A DNA stretch of 64,000 nucleotides from Rusavskia elegans (Eukaryota > Ascomycota > Lecanoromycetes > Teloschistales > Teloschistaceae), in contig SAUG01000078.1 of assembly GCA_011316305.1 (NCBI GenBank), forward strand, positions 62,001-126,000. Direction: 5' to 3'. Positions 10,685 through 23,563 of this stretch are shown one piece after another. The position numbers were made by a program, and so were the translations under genes. The notes beneath the pieces were generated by a model. That model was given only the letters and a program-made list of their open reading frames with translations, was not told where the DNA came from and searched no databases. How positions within the stretch are numbered: position 1 is the first letter of the stretch; each line of letters opens with the position of its first letter.

Positions 10685-13600
10685 ATGACAGCAATAAATT
10701 CAACCAGGAAGATGCATGCAGAGGCCCAAGCTGAGGATCTGCTAGCAGCAGTAGCTGGAAGGAAATCGTCATCCAAAAAATCTGCAAAGGCCAGTCGCGA
10801 TGGGAAAGTCATGGATGTAGGGAGTTCTGTATTATTTCATCATGATAAAGCTCATTGCCGTAGACGAACAACAGCAGTATTGTCAGCAAGCGTAGCGTTG
10901 AAAGACTCTACCTCGAGAAACCTCATTTCTTTCGTTATTTTGTAAAGAAGCCTGTCCGGAGATCGCCCTTGATCAACAGAGGCTATTGGCTCCGGATGCA
11001 TGCTATCGAGCAGACTGTGTCGGCATTTCTCAAAGAGCCGAGCGAGAAGAGAAAGATCGTCCTCAATTTGGGTTGCGGGTAGTATGTGGTGCCAACGATG
11101 CGGTGAAACCGTCTGGTACTGACTCAAGCATAGTGATCCTTTGCCGTTCCAGTGCCTCTCCAGATATCCAGAAGACTGCACAGGGGTCACGTTCGTCGAC
11201 GTCGACTTTCCTGAGCTGATTTCTAAAAAGAGGGAGATAATCCTGGAACAGTCGGATTTGCAGAGTCTTGTCGGTTGGATCCAGTCTGATGGACGAGATG
11301 GACCCGCAACTGCGTTACAAAGCACTGAAAATGGCTCTCCAATCTTTATTCGAAGCAATCGTTATGTGGGTGTAGGCTGCGACCTCCGTGATATCTCTCG
11401 GCTTAGCAAGACCCTCGAAGAAGAGTTGCAAATCGGTAGCTGTCTATTGCTCTGCTCAGCCGAAGTCTCTATTACATACATGGACGTCGATGCAGCTGAT
11501 GCTCTGATCAGGTGGGCAGCGCAGTATGACGAAGGTACGTAGATTGATGCAGAGTTTATCTCGATTACATCCTTGTACTGACCTTTGGTAGTGAGATTCT
11601 GCATGCTAGAGCAGTTACTGCCGCAGGGACAGGAGCATCCGTTCGCCCAGAAAATGATACAGCATTTCGTCAACTTGGGCACCCCTCTCCGATGTGTGCA
11701 AAAGTATCCGCTCCTGCAAGATCAGGAAACGCGCTTCTTACGAGCCGGATATCATTCAGTCAAAGCTCGAACCTTGTGGCAGCTCTGGCAAGATCAGTCG
11801 GCGGTAGCACCGGACCTTCGGCTCCATCTGAACAATGTTGAACCTTTTGATGAATGGGAAGAGTTTGCTCTGTTCTCCTCGCATTATTTCATCCTCGAAG
11901 CTAAGAAAAGTTCGACCCATCCACGAAGTCCCGACAACCAAGGAGGCTCTATCCCGGAATATTTAGCTTTGGAACGTCAATCTCAGGTCCGGAAATCTAG
12001 GCCCATCGTTGTCGATGACAGAGTTGTACTCAATGTCTCGTCATCAGAAGCCAAGCACCGTCGAAAATTCGGTGCAGCAATGCCGTTCTCAGATCAGACC
12101 ATCGGTATTCATGGTGGAATTGGTGACAAAGGTCGGTTGAATACTACAACCAGGTATCAGGATCTTGGTCTGGAAGCAAAGGACGCAAAATTTTCTGGCC
12201 CGCCCATCGACATTGAGGCTCGTGTATGTCACACCATCACAGCCCTCGATGATGGTAGATTTTTGTTGGCTGGTGGGCGAACTTCGCCGGATAATGCTCT
12301 CGGTGAGTGCTGGCTTTGTTGTTCAGGCCAGTGGAAGCCTGTCGATAAGCTTCCGCTACCACTGTATCGACATGGCGCAACGCCTGTGGCATATGGGACA
12401 GTAGATGCCGGTGTTTTGATCTTTGGTGGCAAAACCAATGGAGGTATCGTGATTAATCAATGGTTTCTCTGGCAAGAGGCGACAGGGTGGAAAGAAGTAT
12501 GTCCGTCATCAGGGAAATTGCTTCCACGATTTGGAGCAATAATTGCGAGCACGAGCGCGGGCTGCGGTATCCTCCTGGGGGGAATGACAGAAGACGGTGT
12601 CCTTTGCGACGAAAGATGGGAATGGACCATTAGGTATGGAAAAGATACAGCCACCATACTCCAATTGAACCATTTAGAAGGCTCCCCAATCGCGCCGAGA
12701 TTCGGGGCTTGCCTTGCTTGGACGCCAGTGGGCCTTTTGATCATCGGAGGAATCTCAACATCTCTGATTACTTTGAAGGAAGAAATCTTGCGCTTGTCAT
12801 ATGGAGCTTATGGCACCGTCGATGGGTTTACGGTGCTTGAGCCTATGGCAATTAGTACAGAGTTCGATGGACACAGACCACTGCTCATTGGGCATGCTGT
12901 CTGCGCTTCTGGCGACACACTGTTGATAGCTGGTGGAGGAGCCGTCTGCTTTTCTTTTGGTATGTTCAGATTCTGGTTGCGAGAACAATGTACTCATGAG
13001 GCGCTGACAACATTAGGCTCTTACTGGAATATGACTACGTGGACTCTCAATTTTCCCACAGGCTGTGAGCCTAAGTATCCTGTCCGACATTTCGTTGCTG
13101 AAGGGATTGTTCCGCCACACTATGATCCAGCACTCGAGTTGCATGCTGAAGATGCTGAACGCGTTCCCCCCGCAGCGCAGTCAAACACTATGGCCGAGGC
13201 AGTCCAACGGGTCAAGATTGAGTCTGAAGCTGATTTCGATCAATTGATGCATAGGGGACGGCCTTTCGTCATGGAAGGTTTGGACCTCGGTGAATGCATG
13301 ACGGACTGGACTGTACACAAGTTAATTCAGAAGATCAATCCAGACCGCCTCGTAAGAATGTTGTTAAAGATAGTTCCAGCTCTAGAACTTACTCAGACCA
13401 GGTCACCGTCCATCAAGCCCAGGGCTGCCATATGAATTTTCAGTTGAAGAACTTTCAGTATGTGAAGAAGCCGTTTGGGAAATTCATGCAGGAGGTCTGC
13501 AACGGCTCCCCGCAATATCTGCGAAGCCTCAATGCAGAGAAAGCTGCCGAAGAGCCGGCCCGCTTTTCCGACGACTTTCCTGGCCTGTCAGACCAATTCC

Positions 13601-14215
13601 ATCTGCCACAGCAGCTGGCGACGGTTGCACGAAATCAGCATAGCTCGCCGCTAAGAATATCTGGCCCGGTCAACATGTGGCTGCATTACGATGTTCGTCG
13701 CATTAGTACTTGTACAAGAAAGCTGATGCTGACTATTCGTACAGGTTATGGCAAACGTGCTTTGCCAAATTATTGGGACGAAAGTGGTAGTGTTGTACCC
13801 ACCAATCGATGCGGTCCATTTCAAGATACCGCCCGGCTCATCTTCATCGCCAGTAACGGTATTCCATCCCAACCAACGTGGCTGTGTTGTTTATCCCCGG
13901 CATCATTTTAGGATTATTCTCAACGAGGGCGACATCCTCTACATCCCTCCACTATGGTTGCACAGCGTATCGCCAATGGACAACCTCAGCGTCTCGATCA
14001 ACGTGTTCTTCCGCAACCTCAGCATTGGCTATTCCGCAGGAAGGGACGTGTATGGTAATCGAGACCTTCAAGTGTACGAAACTGGGCGGCGAAATGTTGA
14101 AAGAATGGTCAAATCGATGGAAAGCCTACCGAGAGATATTGCGCGTACTTATCTAGCCCGGTTAGGGGAGGAGTTGATAGAAACTAGCAGAAGCTTCAGG
14201 CAAAAGCCAGATTGA
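10685..14215 (+). CDS. PPM2: tRNA wybutosine-synthesizing protein 4 (methyl/methoxycarbonyl transferase)
   Basis: Six exons (10685-10816, 10864-11081, 11134-11534, 11592-13351, 13402-13692, 13745-14215; introns 47-57 nt) give 1,090 residues. The N-terminal third is a leucine carboxyl methyltransferase-type domain with the SAM motif LNLGCGYDPLPF near residue 115, preceded by [14 protein letters not shown] Kelch-like propeller follows ([41 protein letters not shown]). The C-terminus is a JmjC-like cupin with an HxD pair (WLHYD, His932/Asp934) and a distal His1007 ([10 protein letters not shown]). This order is that of Ppm2/TYW4, which performs the last methylation and methoxycarbonylation steps of wybutosine at position 37 of tRNA-Phe. 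TRM12/TYW2 of the same pathway lies 10 kb to the right. Confidence 0.93.
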
Positions 14216-14927
14216 AAGCCCAAGGGACCTTTCTCGAGGAGTGCCGCTGGGCTTAGTAAACATAGTCAGTCAACCACCAGATTTGAGAATCACGAAACCG
14301 GAGTTTTTTTTTTTTTTTTTTTGTGTAAACAACTCAACATCCACAAGCTGGAATCGTTCAAAAGCTAGGAAGATTTGTGGAGCGTATATAAACTTATTAG
14401 AAAATACCCAAGAAACATTTCAAGTTTTAAGGGTCTTGATAGTTCTAGGACTTCGGATACCAGTGTTGTAAGAATGCCGAGCCGATGTCCTCTTGCGACC
14501 GACCAGAATCCAGCTTAGAAATGGGATCATTCTAGTGAGCGCAAGAGCGTTCACCTGTTCATTGACTTGTTCTAGAAACGTTATTGTCGTGATTCTCGAA
14601 ATCTGGTGGCAGGGCTCGCGGTGAGCAGAAAAACCCGGACACTAAGCCTATAGTCTCATGCATTGGCAGGGTATACGATTTGGCTGGCAGTCGTGATTTC
14701 GATTGCCCAATCCGGCATTCGATTTAGATGGCAGTCGTGGTATCGAGTAGCCAGAATTTGATTTGGCTGGCAGTTATGGTTTCGAGTGCCCAATCCGTCA
14801 AGTCAAAGTGTCCGAACGATTCTGCTCGCCACGAGCAGGGGTATCGCGGCTAAAGGGCTCGAAAGCGGCATTGGCGGCTAAATGTTCGAACATCCAGCTT
14901 GGAAAGCAGGAGAACCATATTCTGGCT
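14216..14927. other. Intergenic with poly-T tract and short repeats
   Basis: This 712-bp gap lies between PPM2 and the ABC gene, both on plus. It contains a run of 19 T at about 14304-14322 and the three imperfect repeats listed separately. An open frame joins the ABC gene upstream from 14763, but its extra residues look non-coding. Confidence 0.5.
14677..14802 (+). repeat. Three imperfect tandem repeats of about 39-44 bp
   Basis: Three copies start near 14677, 14721 and 14760. Each begins GATTTGGCTGGCAG or GATTTAGATGGCAG, continues with a CGTGGTWTCGAGT-like middle and ends in a variant of GCCCAATCCG (the second copy has drifted). They lie just upstream of the ABC gene start, so they may sit in its promoter or 5' UTR. 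Confidence 0.6.
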
Positions 14928-17077
14928 ATGCGAAAGTATGCTTCGGTGCTTCCGAGGATCAGTTCACAGTGCTTGCGTTCCAGATGTTACAGCAGCCTGG
15001 CAAGTGATCCGATCGTGACCATCAACAGTGCCACCTTTTACAGACAGCATCCTACCGCAACTGAAGCAGATGATGGTCGAACGAATCCACCCATCTTTCC
15101 TAACCTGACCTTCGAGCTACCATCGTCATCTCGAAGGAAACAGCACTGGTGTGTTATCGGATCTTCATCTGCTGGCAAGACCACTTTCTTCGAGATCCTT
15201 CGCGGCCAGCACCTATGTTTTCCCCCCACCGCCCGATCATATCCCCATCTTTCTAGCCCGGATATTGCGCGGAAAGATCATAGGCTAAGGAGCTCTTTTC
15301 GTGCGTTTCAGTATGTGGGTTTCGCCGGCAAGCATGGAGGTGGTTTACGGGGTGGAAATACCGCAGGCTCCTACCTGAGTGCTCGATATGAAAGTAGAAG
15401 AGAAGCTACAGATTTCACCGTTCTGGACTATCTGAAGGGCAACATCGAACTCAACCCATCCTCCGAGTTTCCGGAAAATCCGAATGAGGATGCTAACCTC
15501 CGCAAAGTCATTCACGACTTGAACTTGGAAGAACTGGTAGATATGCCTGTTGCAAACCTGAGTAACGGCCAGACCCGACGAGCCAAAATCGCCAAAGCGT
15601 TACTAGATAAGCCAGAGGTTCTCCTGTTGGACGAGCCTTTCAGTCAGTCCCTCAGGAATCAACATCACATCAGAAATGTGCTAATCAACTACGACTAGTG
15701 GGCCTGGATCCGCCAACGATGAAAGCGATCTCCCCTTTGCTTCACAGGTTAGCTGAAGCTCAAGAGCCTAGGATCTTCCTGTCACTACGCCCGCAAAATC
15801 CTCTACCCAAGTGGATCACCCATGTTGTTTGTCTGGGCCCTGAATTGCGGGTAGCCCACCAGGGGCCTAAATCGAGGGTTCTTCGCGCCATGGGCATTGG
15901 ACCGGCAGCCAGGAACGACGTCAAGTCAGGTGATTCTGCAGCTAGTAAACCACCCTCACCGAGCAGGGAGGGTCTTCCCTTGCGTGGTGAAAGCTCCGGA
16001 TTGGAAGGGGAGCCAGTAGTCGAAATGCGCGACATACGCGTTACATATGGAGACAAAGTAGTCCTCGGCAACTGGCAAGAAGTCATCGACGGCGAGCAGC
16101 GTCAGGGCTTTAATTGGACCGTCCGCCGCAGCCAGCGATGGGTGGTATGTGGTCTAAATGGTAAATTGCGAAGTTTGGAAACATTCAACTTACATCATTA
16201 ACACCTTCCAGGTTCAGGTAAAACGACCCTCCTCTCCCTCATTTGCTCCGACCACCCGCAATCCTATTCCCTGCCAATCCGGCTCTTCTCTCTACCCCGC
16301 CTCCCTCAACGCGGCACCCCCGGCATATCCATCTTCGACCTCCAATCCCGTATTGGCCACTCCAGCCCGGAAACCCACAACTTTTTCCCCAAGCATCTCT
16401 CTTTGCGCCGCTGCATCGAATCTGCCTGGTCCGACACCTTTCTCTCCCCTCCTTCTCTGACCTACGAACGTGATGTCCTCGTCGACACCTACTTGAAATG
16501 GTTCGAACCCGAATTAAACCCGGCCTACACGCCAAATTCGCCTTCTTCTCGGCGGATAAAAGCTGAATCCGTCAACCATGGCGGCCACGTCCTCCACCTC
16601 GGTGGCAACGTTGCCACCGACTGGGCTGATAACATCCGCTTGGCCGATCTGCCCTTCTCCAAACAGCGCGTCGCGCTTTTCCTCCGCGCTCTCATCAAGA
16701 AACCAGATCTTGTCGTCTTGGACGAGGCTTTCAGTGGTATGGATGCTGCACTGCGAGATAAATGTCTACTATTCCTCACGTGGGGCACTATGAAGGTTTA
16801 TTCCAAACCCCCTCAGAGGGGAAGCCTGTCGACGATGAGAGTGGTCGATACGCCAAGGGAGGTGCTAGACTTGGAAGGGATCAGGGTGGAGGGGTTGAAT
16901 AGCGAGCAGGCGTTGATCGTAGTCAGCCACGTAAAAGAGGAGGTGCCGGGGCTGGTGAGGGACTGGGTCTATTTGCCAGAGGCAGGGACGGGTGAGAAGG
17001 CGCGATTCGGGCATTTGGAGGGGCCGTTGGAGGGAGTGCAGGGGGGCTGGGAAGAGATTTGGGGAATGGCCAAGTGA
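14928..17077 (+). CDS. Twin ABC ATPase, probably mitochondrial, no membrane domain
   Basis: Three exons (14928-15642, 15699-16160, 16212-17077; introns 56 and 51 nt) give 680 residues. The N-terminus MRKYASVLPRISSQCLRSRC followed by YSS is Arg/Ser-rich with no acid, like a mitochondrial leader; this supports the 14928 start over the longer frame from 14763. The first nucleotide-binding domain has a P-loop (GSSSAGKTTF, about 78), signature LSNGQTRRAKIAKAL and Walker B VLLLDEPFMGLD across the first intron. The second has a P-loop (GLNGSGKTTLL) and Walker B LVVLDEAFSGMD, but its signature is replaced by LPFSKQRVALFLRAL. No transmembrane helices are seen. The layout resembles bacterial ModF-like soluble ABC proteins and their fungal mitochondrial relatives. 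The substrate is unknown. Confidence 0.85.
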
Positions 17078-17486
17078 GTGGTTATATATCAATGCGAATA
17101 GAGCATCTAAGCCTAAAGATTGTTAAGGTGGCAAAGATACAAAGTTAGAGAAGCTGAGTGCGAATTGATGCATTGTTAGATGTCAAGCGTACAAGCACGT
17201 GCACGAAATGTGTGGTAACATGGTTGATGGCTATGTCTAATCAGAGGAGCTTGCTCCTGGGCACTGAAATTCCGTGATGAATAGCTCCAACGAGCCGAAG
17301 AAACTTGGAAAACAGCAAAATAGACTTCGATAATGTGTCAAGGAGTGATAAGAAATTTAAGAATCAATAAGCACCTCATTGCTCGAAATCAGTAAAGAGC
17401 GACAAGAAGTTGGACTCTAGCACACATTCACGGTGGAAAGGAGAGTTGACGAAATGAAACAACAAGCACTAAGACCTCCTCATCAT
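17078..17486. other. Convergent 3' region, no gene seen
   Basis: This 409-bp gap lies between the stops of the ABC gene and the F-box gene. It is AT-rich and holds only 3' UTR-like sequence. Confidence 0.5.
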
Positions 17487-20400
17487 CTACCCCTGTCTCC
17501 CCTTTCCTTGCCCCTTTCCAATGACAGTATCCCGGCTCCTGTCCTCTGCTAAGCTCAACTGCAGCGCGAGTTCTAGATCATCTTGCTCGGTGGAAGCTGC
17601 AACGTTTGATGCAAAAACGCTTTTCCTAGGCGGCGAAGACGATGGCGCTCGTTTCCCTTTGCGGAATTTGATAGGAAAGCTTGCCTCGGGTGCGCCATAA
17701 CCACCTACCATGGTTGATTGCTGTAGACTTAGCCTAATGGCTTCCGCAACATCTGGATCCATATTTTGGTTCTCGTCTTCCGCGATCTGCTCGGGTGCTC
17801 TCGACAAGGGAGAGGTTTCGAGGACAGTTTCGTTGCCGGAACTGCCTTCACTTTCACTTTTCCTGCGTTGCTCGTCACTAGCCGCAGCCTCTTCGCTCAA
17901 CATAGTCGCATATGCCAGAATCTCATCCTCCGTCGCCCCGGGACCAAGCAGATCTAGACCGAACCGACCAGCGAAGCGCTCTTCCTCTTTGTGCCTGCCA
18001 ATCTTCTCTTTTTCAAGTTCGAATTTTTCATTAGCAATGTAGTCTTTCAATGCACCTCGACCAGTGCCTGTAAAACGATCAGCACCTTGATTGCTACCAC
18101 GCTCAGAGCGGCGCAGGCGGCGCTTGTTGCTCTTGTATTGGTCTGCGGCTGATGAGCTATAGCTCCAGTAGCGAAGGTGCGTGCCGAGGGATACCATGCC
18201 CCTCAGGACGGTTGGATCAGGGTCAAGATAGATGGCACCAGCAGCGAAGAGGTTGATCCCCACGCCTTGAGGTGAAGCTTCGGCTTGCACAAGCCTACGG
18301 CGAGCTCGAGATGAAAATCTAGAGTTGAGCGTGCGAATCGGCTCTGCGCTGGACGCTAAGGGATCCCAAGCTTGTACGAGACCGTCGTTGCCACCGTGGA
18401 CAAGATACAAAGCAGAGAGTGCCAAACACGAGATCTGCGGAGATTCAGTATGGATTATGCGAACGGGTTTCACGGTGCTTTCAATGGCGCTGTTGATGGA
18501 AGTAGGGTCTCTGATATTCCAGAGAGTAATGGTCCCAGTCTTGGAACCCACCGCCAGTAGGCGTGCACGTTGGCCAGGAACATCCGTTGGAGTGCCTGGA
18601 CGTGCCATCTGTGGCAACGGCGATGATGTTAGAGACGAGGTAACTGAACTTCCGCCAGCGGTCAAAAGGGGATCTTCTTCTACAGTAGGTATTGCGTATG
18701 TACTCATGTCCAGAGCTGTCGTTGTAATCTGCGGTAGTTTGAGTCCACCGAATGAGAAGTTTGAGATGCGCCATTCTTCAGCCTGATCCTCGACACCTTC
18801 GGATCCGGCTGTAGAGTTGCGCCTAACAGCACCAAATGACCAGCTGGGCTCCTGACTGCGTCCTTGCTGACTGGTTCCAATCATTGGATTGTTGCCTGGT
18901 CTCGAAGAATCGCTGGGAATTGGCAAGTATACATCGCCCAGTGGATCGCTGGCAGCTGGATTTGGCACTTTACAGCGAGTGTACCTCCTGATTGACGCGG
19001 TTCCTCCCTCTTCCAGGCCGCATTCGATGACAACAACATTTTCCCCCGCTTCTGATCCATCCTCACCAGCAAAATCTACCTCAAGTCGGCGACGCATGTC
19101 CCATCCGTCGTTCAGTTTGCGGAAATGCATAGGCTTCTTGCCGAGAAACATTTGGATCTCTTTTGTCTCGGCTGCAATCTGTTCTGGGCTCAGCCCCATA
19201 CCATTCCAAGAGCTTCGAGGTGAATAGCTGCCGTCGATATCAGCACTATCGAATGGATCAGGGCGAGCGACACGACGAGACGGCTCAGCCATAGCCCAGT
19301 GAACAGTGCGTCCGGTCTCCCAAGCTAGCAGCTCCAGGCGACTTCGATTCAATCTTTCCTTGCGTTCAATGTGTGGACGAGAGGGCATTCCGGAAAGATA
19401 AAAAAGCTCGCCAAGAGCATTCAACGCAACGGCCCAGACACGGCCTGAAGCCAGCCTTTTGGTGGAGACATTCTCATCGACAGCAAATCCGATGATAGGA
19501 ACACCAGGACTGAGTACCCAGCGACAGGTGACCTCACCTCGCTCGATCCTTCGCTCGTCTAATCCATTCGTACCCACGGAACATGCAGTGACAACACCCT
19601 GAGAGGAGCCTACCAGAATTCCCACTAAACCTCCAGAGCATGCCGGTACGTTGGCCGATTTTGCAATCCACAGAGAGCATGGTGTTTGCGAGTCGATCGT
19701 ACCAATGGCAAGTTGAGGCACGCCAAATTGTGGCCAAGAATACGGCACCGCTTCGGACAGCAAGCGCCCTCTTTTTTCTTCTGTTGATCGGTAATAAATT
19801 TTGCCGCTTGGGAGGCCTTCAGCGTAGACCATACCATGAAGCCGACTGACATCCATGGCGTTCGGTACACCGACTAGCTCGCCAGGGCCGAGGCCATACT
19901 GTGGGATTCCAGGCATACCATCTAGGGATTGAACAAACATTTGAGGATCAGCAAAGCCCCAATTGTCAATTTTACCTGTCCTTGAGTCGCTCAAAGAAGC
20001 GGAGCCAACCTCATCGGCTCCATGGATAAAATTTGGCAGTCGTTTGTTGAGGCTTGTGCTGAATGTTGCATCCAGATGATTCACGGTCGTGACCAGGTTG
20101 GAATTGTACGTGATCTGAGCGTTACCTGCGCTGCCAGAACTTGACCGTGGAGCCGGGCCAATACTTTCTTGTATGCTCGCCGGCTTGCCGCGACCCAATG
20201 AACGTATCAGCCTCGTGCGTAGAATGTACTCACTCCTCCAGGACGCCAACGGAGTCAGTCGAGTGAAAACCCGTCGTTCCGACCGTAGCGTGTCCGTGTC
20301 CGTCTCTGAAGGTCCCACGCCTTGATCGAACGTTGCCAATGCCTCCTGCGCCGGGAAGTGGCGAGAAAAGGCAATACGCCATGCATGCGGAGAGGTGACC

Positions 20401-20943
20401 AGGCTGTGGAATCGATGTGAGACAGATGAAACCTCGGAGAGGGTTGAAGGTGGCAGGTGAGAAAGAATGTGAGTGAGCACCTCTGTTCCTCCACAGTCAG
20501 CTCGATGCCTTTCTCGTATTGACACACAGAAGCTCACCATTGGGAAAGTCTGTCAGGTTGAGACGGGAATGTCCAGGATTCTTCGGCCGAGTGACGGTGA
20601 AAGCAGGGCCTTCGTTCTTTCTTTTCGGTAAAGTGACCACTGCTTGTTCATGCTCGATGATACGATCAACAGGAGAACCGGTACGTCTTGATGATTTTGA
20701 AGATGTTGAGCTCACCCGGCGCTGGCGTTCGTGGGAATATTGCACCGGGTCATGGGGGGACGCCCTGTCAGCACCGGCCCCCCGAGCCGGCGCCAGATCG
20801 TCACCAGCTGCTCTGTCCCCATCTTGGAGAAGAGTGGCGGCTGGCGCGTGGTAATCACGGTATCCATATTGGTTAGAGTTCGGGGTATCTGAAGCTGAAG
20901 CGTGAAAAGGTTTCTGGGTTACTTCAGTGGGCTCTGGTTGCAT
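17487..20943 (-). CDS. F-box / WD40 / ubiquitin-interacting-motif protein (Ufo1/Pof10-like)
   Basis: Two exons (20538-20943 and 17487-20482, 55-nt intron) give 1,133 residues. An F-box spans the intron at about 131-175 (LNLTDFPNEVLTHILSHLPP, then VSSVSHRFHSLV and AWRIAF). WD40-type blades follow, the clearest being LLAVGSKTGTITLWNIRDP and YLVHGGNDGLVQAWDPLAS. The C-terminus carries ubiquitin-interacting motifs at about 1044-1058 (DPDVAEAIRLSLQQS) and 1103-1117 (DDLELALQLSLAEDR), plus a weaker one near 990 (EDEILAYATMLSEE). F-box plus WD40 plus UIMs is the architecture of yeast Ufo1, an SCF substrate receptor whose UIMs control its own turnover. The targets here are unknown. The first 130 residues are disordered. 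Confidence 0.88.
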
Positions 20944-21631
20944 AAAACGGTGGATGAGCTTTTGATAAGGCCAACGTGGACTGACTCAATCTTGGGTCAG
21001 TCAATTTATCTGGGCTGATTATCCTGCTTCCTTGTGATGTAGAAGACCGGGATGTTGCGTGGAGCTGTAGATTGCAAGATTGCGCCAAGAGATCTTAGTA
21101 AGCTTCTTCAGGGGAATAGGGGTGTTCTGTGCAATCGACCAAGAGCTATTCTCTTCATGTACCATGTGGTACGAGTAAAGCTATACCTCTGGTATGCTAC
21201 TCTAACATCCTATCCGACTATGAAGATCCGGCCACGAACAAGTGTCGAACCACCCAATCGGCCACACGGACATCTGTAACCATGTTTCTGACCAACTGTG
21301 ACTCCATCGAAGCACGACCTCGTAGAAAACCATCCAGACACACCAAACGCAGAGCACGTTCCCAACTGGCTGTGGTGGTAAGAGAAAGGGACGAACATCT
21401 TCTCTTATCGCTCGCTTTGTTGGGGCATAAGTGTCGGCTGTTACAACATGTGGTTTTAAGCGGTTATCGTGTGGCACGAGAGCGTCAACGAGATTCCAAT
21501 TCTGCCACACCACAAGCTGAGAGAGTGTGAAGTTGAAAGTCCTGTGCCTAGTCACGGTAGATCGCGGTCTGTGAAAGAGGAGCAGGATCGCATGCGGTCA
21601 AAATAGAGGGAGTAGATCATCTGGCCCGCTC
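20944..21631. promoter_or_regulatory. Upstream region of the F-box gene; 3' side of LCB3-like gene
   Basis: Both neighbours are on minus. The part next to 20943 contains TGACTCA at 20982-20988, a perfect consensus for Gcn4/AP-1 type bZIP factors, followed after a few bases by GGGTCAGTCA. One 7-mer can occur by chance. The 117-codon antisense frame at 21202-21555 has no domain. Confidence 0.35.
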
Positions 21632-23563
21632 TCAAGTGCCTAGCCCAAGGCCTATATACTCGAAGAGTAAAGGGTTGCCTTCAACGGCGAGCCACGCAAT
21701 GCCTGGGTGTATGATCAGCCGTTGCGCAGTATGATTATTTCGCTATTCACGCATACCAGTATAGACAATCAGCTTTGTGATAACCTCAACATCGTAGCGC
21801 ACACGTGGCTGTTCGACCATTGAGAAGATCTCTCGCCTCTCCTTCTCAAACTCCCTTCGGTCTTCGCTGGAGCGTCGCTCAGGTGTATTGACGGAATTTG
21901 AGAGTGTACTTGGAGTGTTTGTGTCATCTAGAAAGACATCAGGCAATCTCAAGCCGTTGTGTAGGTTCGACTGGGATGGAGCGGGCAAGGCAGCATTCCG
22001 AGGATTGCCGAGCACATTGGTGGAGACTGCTTTGACAGTACAATAAGCACCGTCAGTGTTATCGCTTTTTGCTTGGTCCCTGGCGTTTTGCCGCTTTCTT
22101 GATGCAGAGGAGTAGCTTTCTCTACGCTGTCTATCGTGGAAAGCGAGAGCCTCGTAGGCATCTGCTTCCGACTGAGGACCAACAGAGACCGATCGATGCT
22201 TGCGTGGATGTCGGAGGGACGTAATTAATGAAGGTATTTCGGAGATTGGCGGCAGTACAGAATCCGTTTTCAGATTCTTAGGGATCTTGGTATACATACT
22301 GTTGTGAAGCGGTCAGCAACAAAACGTAGGGTGGTCTTTTTCTACTCACGAAGCTTGAACGAAGAACCTCCGAGGCAAAGTAAGCCCAAAACTCTCCACA
22401 ACGCGAAACAAGGGTGGTAAATATCTCAACAATGCAGGCTTCGTGACTTCTCTCCACGCAAAAATGACGACTACACCGACTAGAATGCGAGCTACTGCCT
22501 TGGGCCATCCTATGGCAACCAAATCGAATGGAACGGTGGCTGGAACAGGCATATTCAATGCGTAAGCCGTACGAGCATAGTGCCAATTGCCTGCTTCGAC
22601 GCCGATCATGACTCCAGCAAACGCTATGCTATCGTCGAAGCATGGGCAGTCATCCGCCGGTTCGGGGTGTATCCGCACGAGGACTAGGATGATGGAAATA
22701 AAGAGAAGGGGAGCCATAGCCGAACCTCGGAACATGAAGTCGTCAAAGTCACCTCCGTAAAGACACTGCAGGACCGAAAGTAGAGCTCCCAGTATGCCTC
22801 CAATCAGCACGTCAAGGAATCCATGCATGCCGCAGTATAACCTTCCCAAAACTATGGATGCTGCGTACAAGTATGATAGGATCTCCAATGTAGTCTTCAG
22901 GGTAGGATTGATGTCCGAGCTGGCGGACCGTAGCAAGAATACCGCGTAAACTGCAACAGAGACGGCATTGGTGGAATGAGTCGAAGGGAAGCCGTACTCT
23001 AGACTCACTGAAGGCGACATGGATATTCTGCTCAAAGGAGGCGATAATGGGCGAGGTAAGCACAGCAGGTCCTTCATGATACCGGAGAGGAAGACGCCAG
23101 ACGCCAACACGTGAACCAAACTAGCAGCTGGGTCAGCTAGGTCCCATGGCTTGTGGATTGTGGTGCTCACCCTCTACCCAGATCTGTATAACCGCACCAG
23201 AAGAGGATGGGCAGAAAGATCATGAAGAAGGTGTGCGTCCCAAGGTTGGCGGTGATAGAAAAATATGAATCCAGGACGGGCGATCGCATGGCGTTCTGTA
23301 ATTTTGCAACATATGGCGTTTCCCACCGGATGAGAGGTATGAGCGTTTGCCGAGCAGCATAACGCCATGATGGAAGCTTGATCTTATCTGGTGGACTTCA
23401 GCAATGTTTTGTAGATCAATCGTAGGGTTGACGTACAATGATCGAGGCTTCTCAGACCGGCATCTGGCTTGGTAGCCTTCGCCGTCTCAATGGCCGCGGT
23501 GTTGTCTTGTTCGTTCGCATCCTGAACTGGCAACTGGTGTTTCCTATTGATGGGGATATCCAT
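21632..23563 (-). CDS. LCB3: Sphingoid long-chain-base-1-phosphate phosphatase (PAP2 family)
   Basis: Five exons (23437-23563, 23171-23387, 22350-23120, 21757-22298, 21632-21702; introns 49-54 nt) give 575 residues. All three PAP2 motifs are intact: KDLLCLPRP (Lys131, Arg138, Pro139), PSTH (160-163, catalytic-site His163) and RLYCGMHGFLD (Arg208, His214, Asp218). PSTH in place of PSGH and the surrounding sequence are typical of the Lcb3/Ysr2 group rather than phosphatidate phosphatases. Several hydrophobic segments flank the motifs, as expected for an ER membrane enzyme. The last exon restores the conserved-looking end (KLIVYTGIAWLAVEGNPLL) that a one-exon reading would lose. The start MDIPINRKHQLPVQD was preferred to an upstream ATG at 23716-23718. 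Function by family: dephosphorylation of dihydrosphingosine- and phytosphingosine-1-phosphate. Confidence 0.9.

Noticed and set aside
18325..18786. 153-codon plus-strand frame
   Set aside because: It is antisense to the strongly supported F-box/WD40 gene and has no protein features.
21202..21555. 117-codon minus-strand frame between the F-box and LCB3-like genes
   Set aside because: No domain, and several overlapping frames on both strands; it is more likely flanking sequence.
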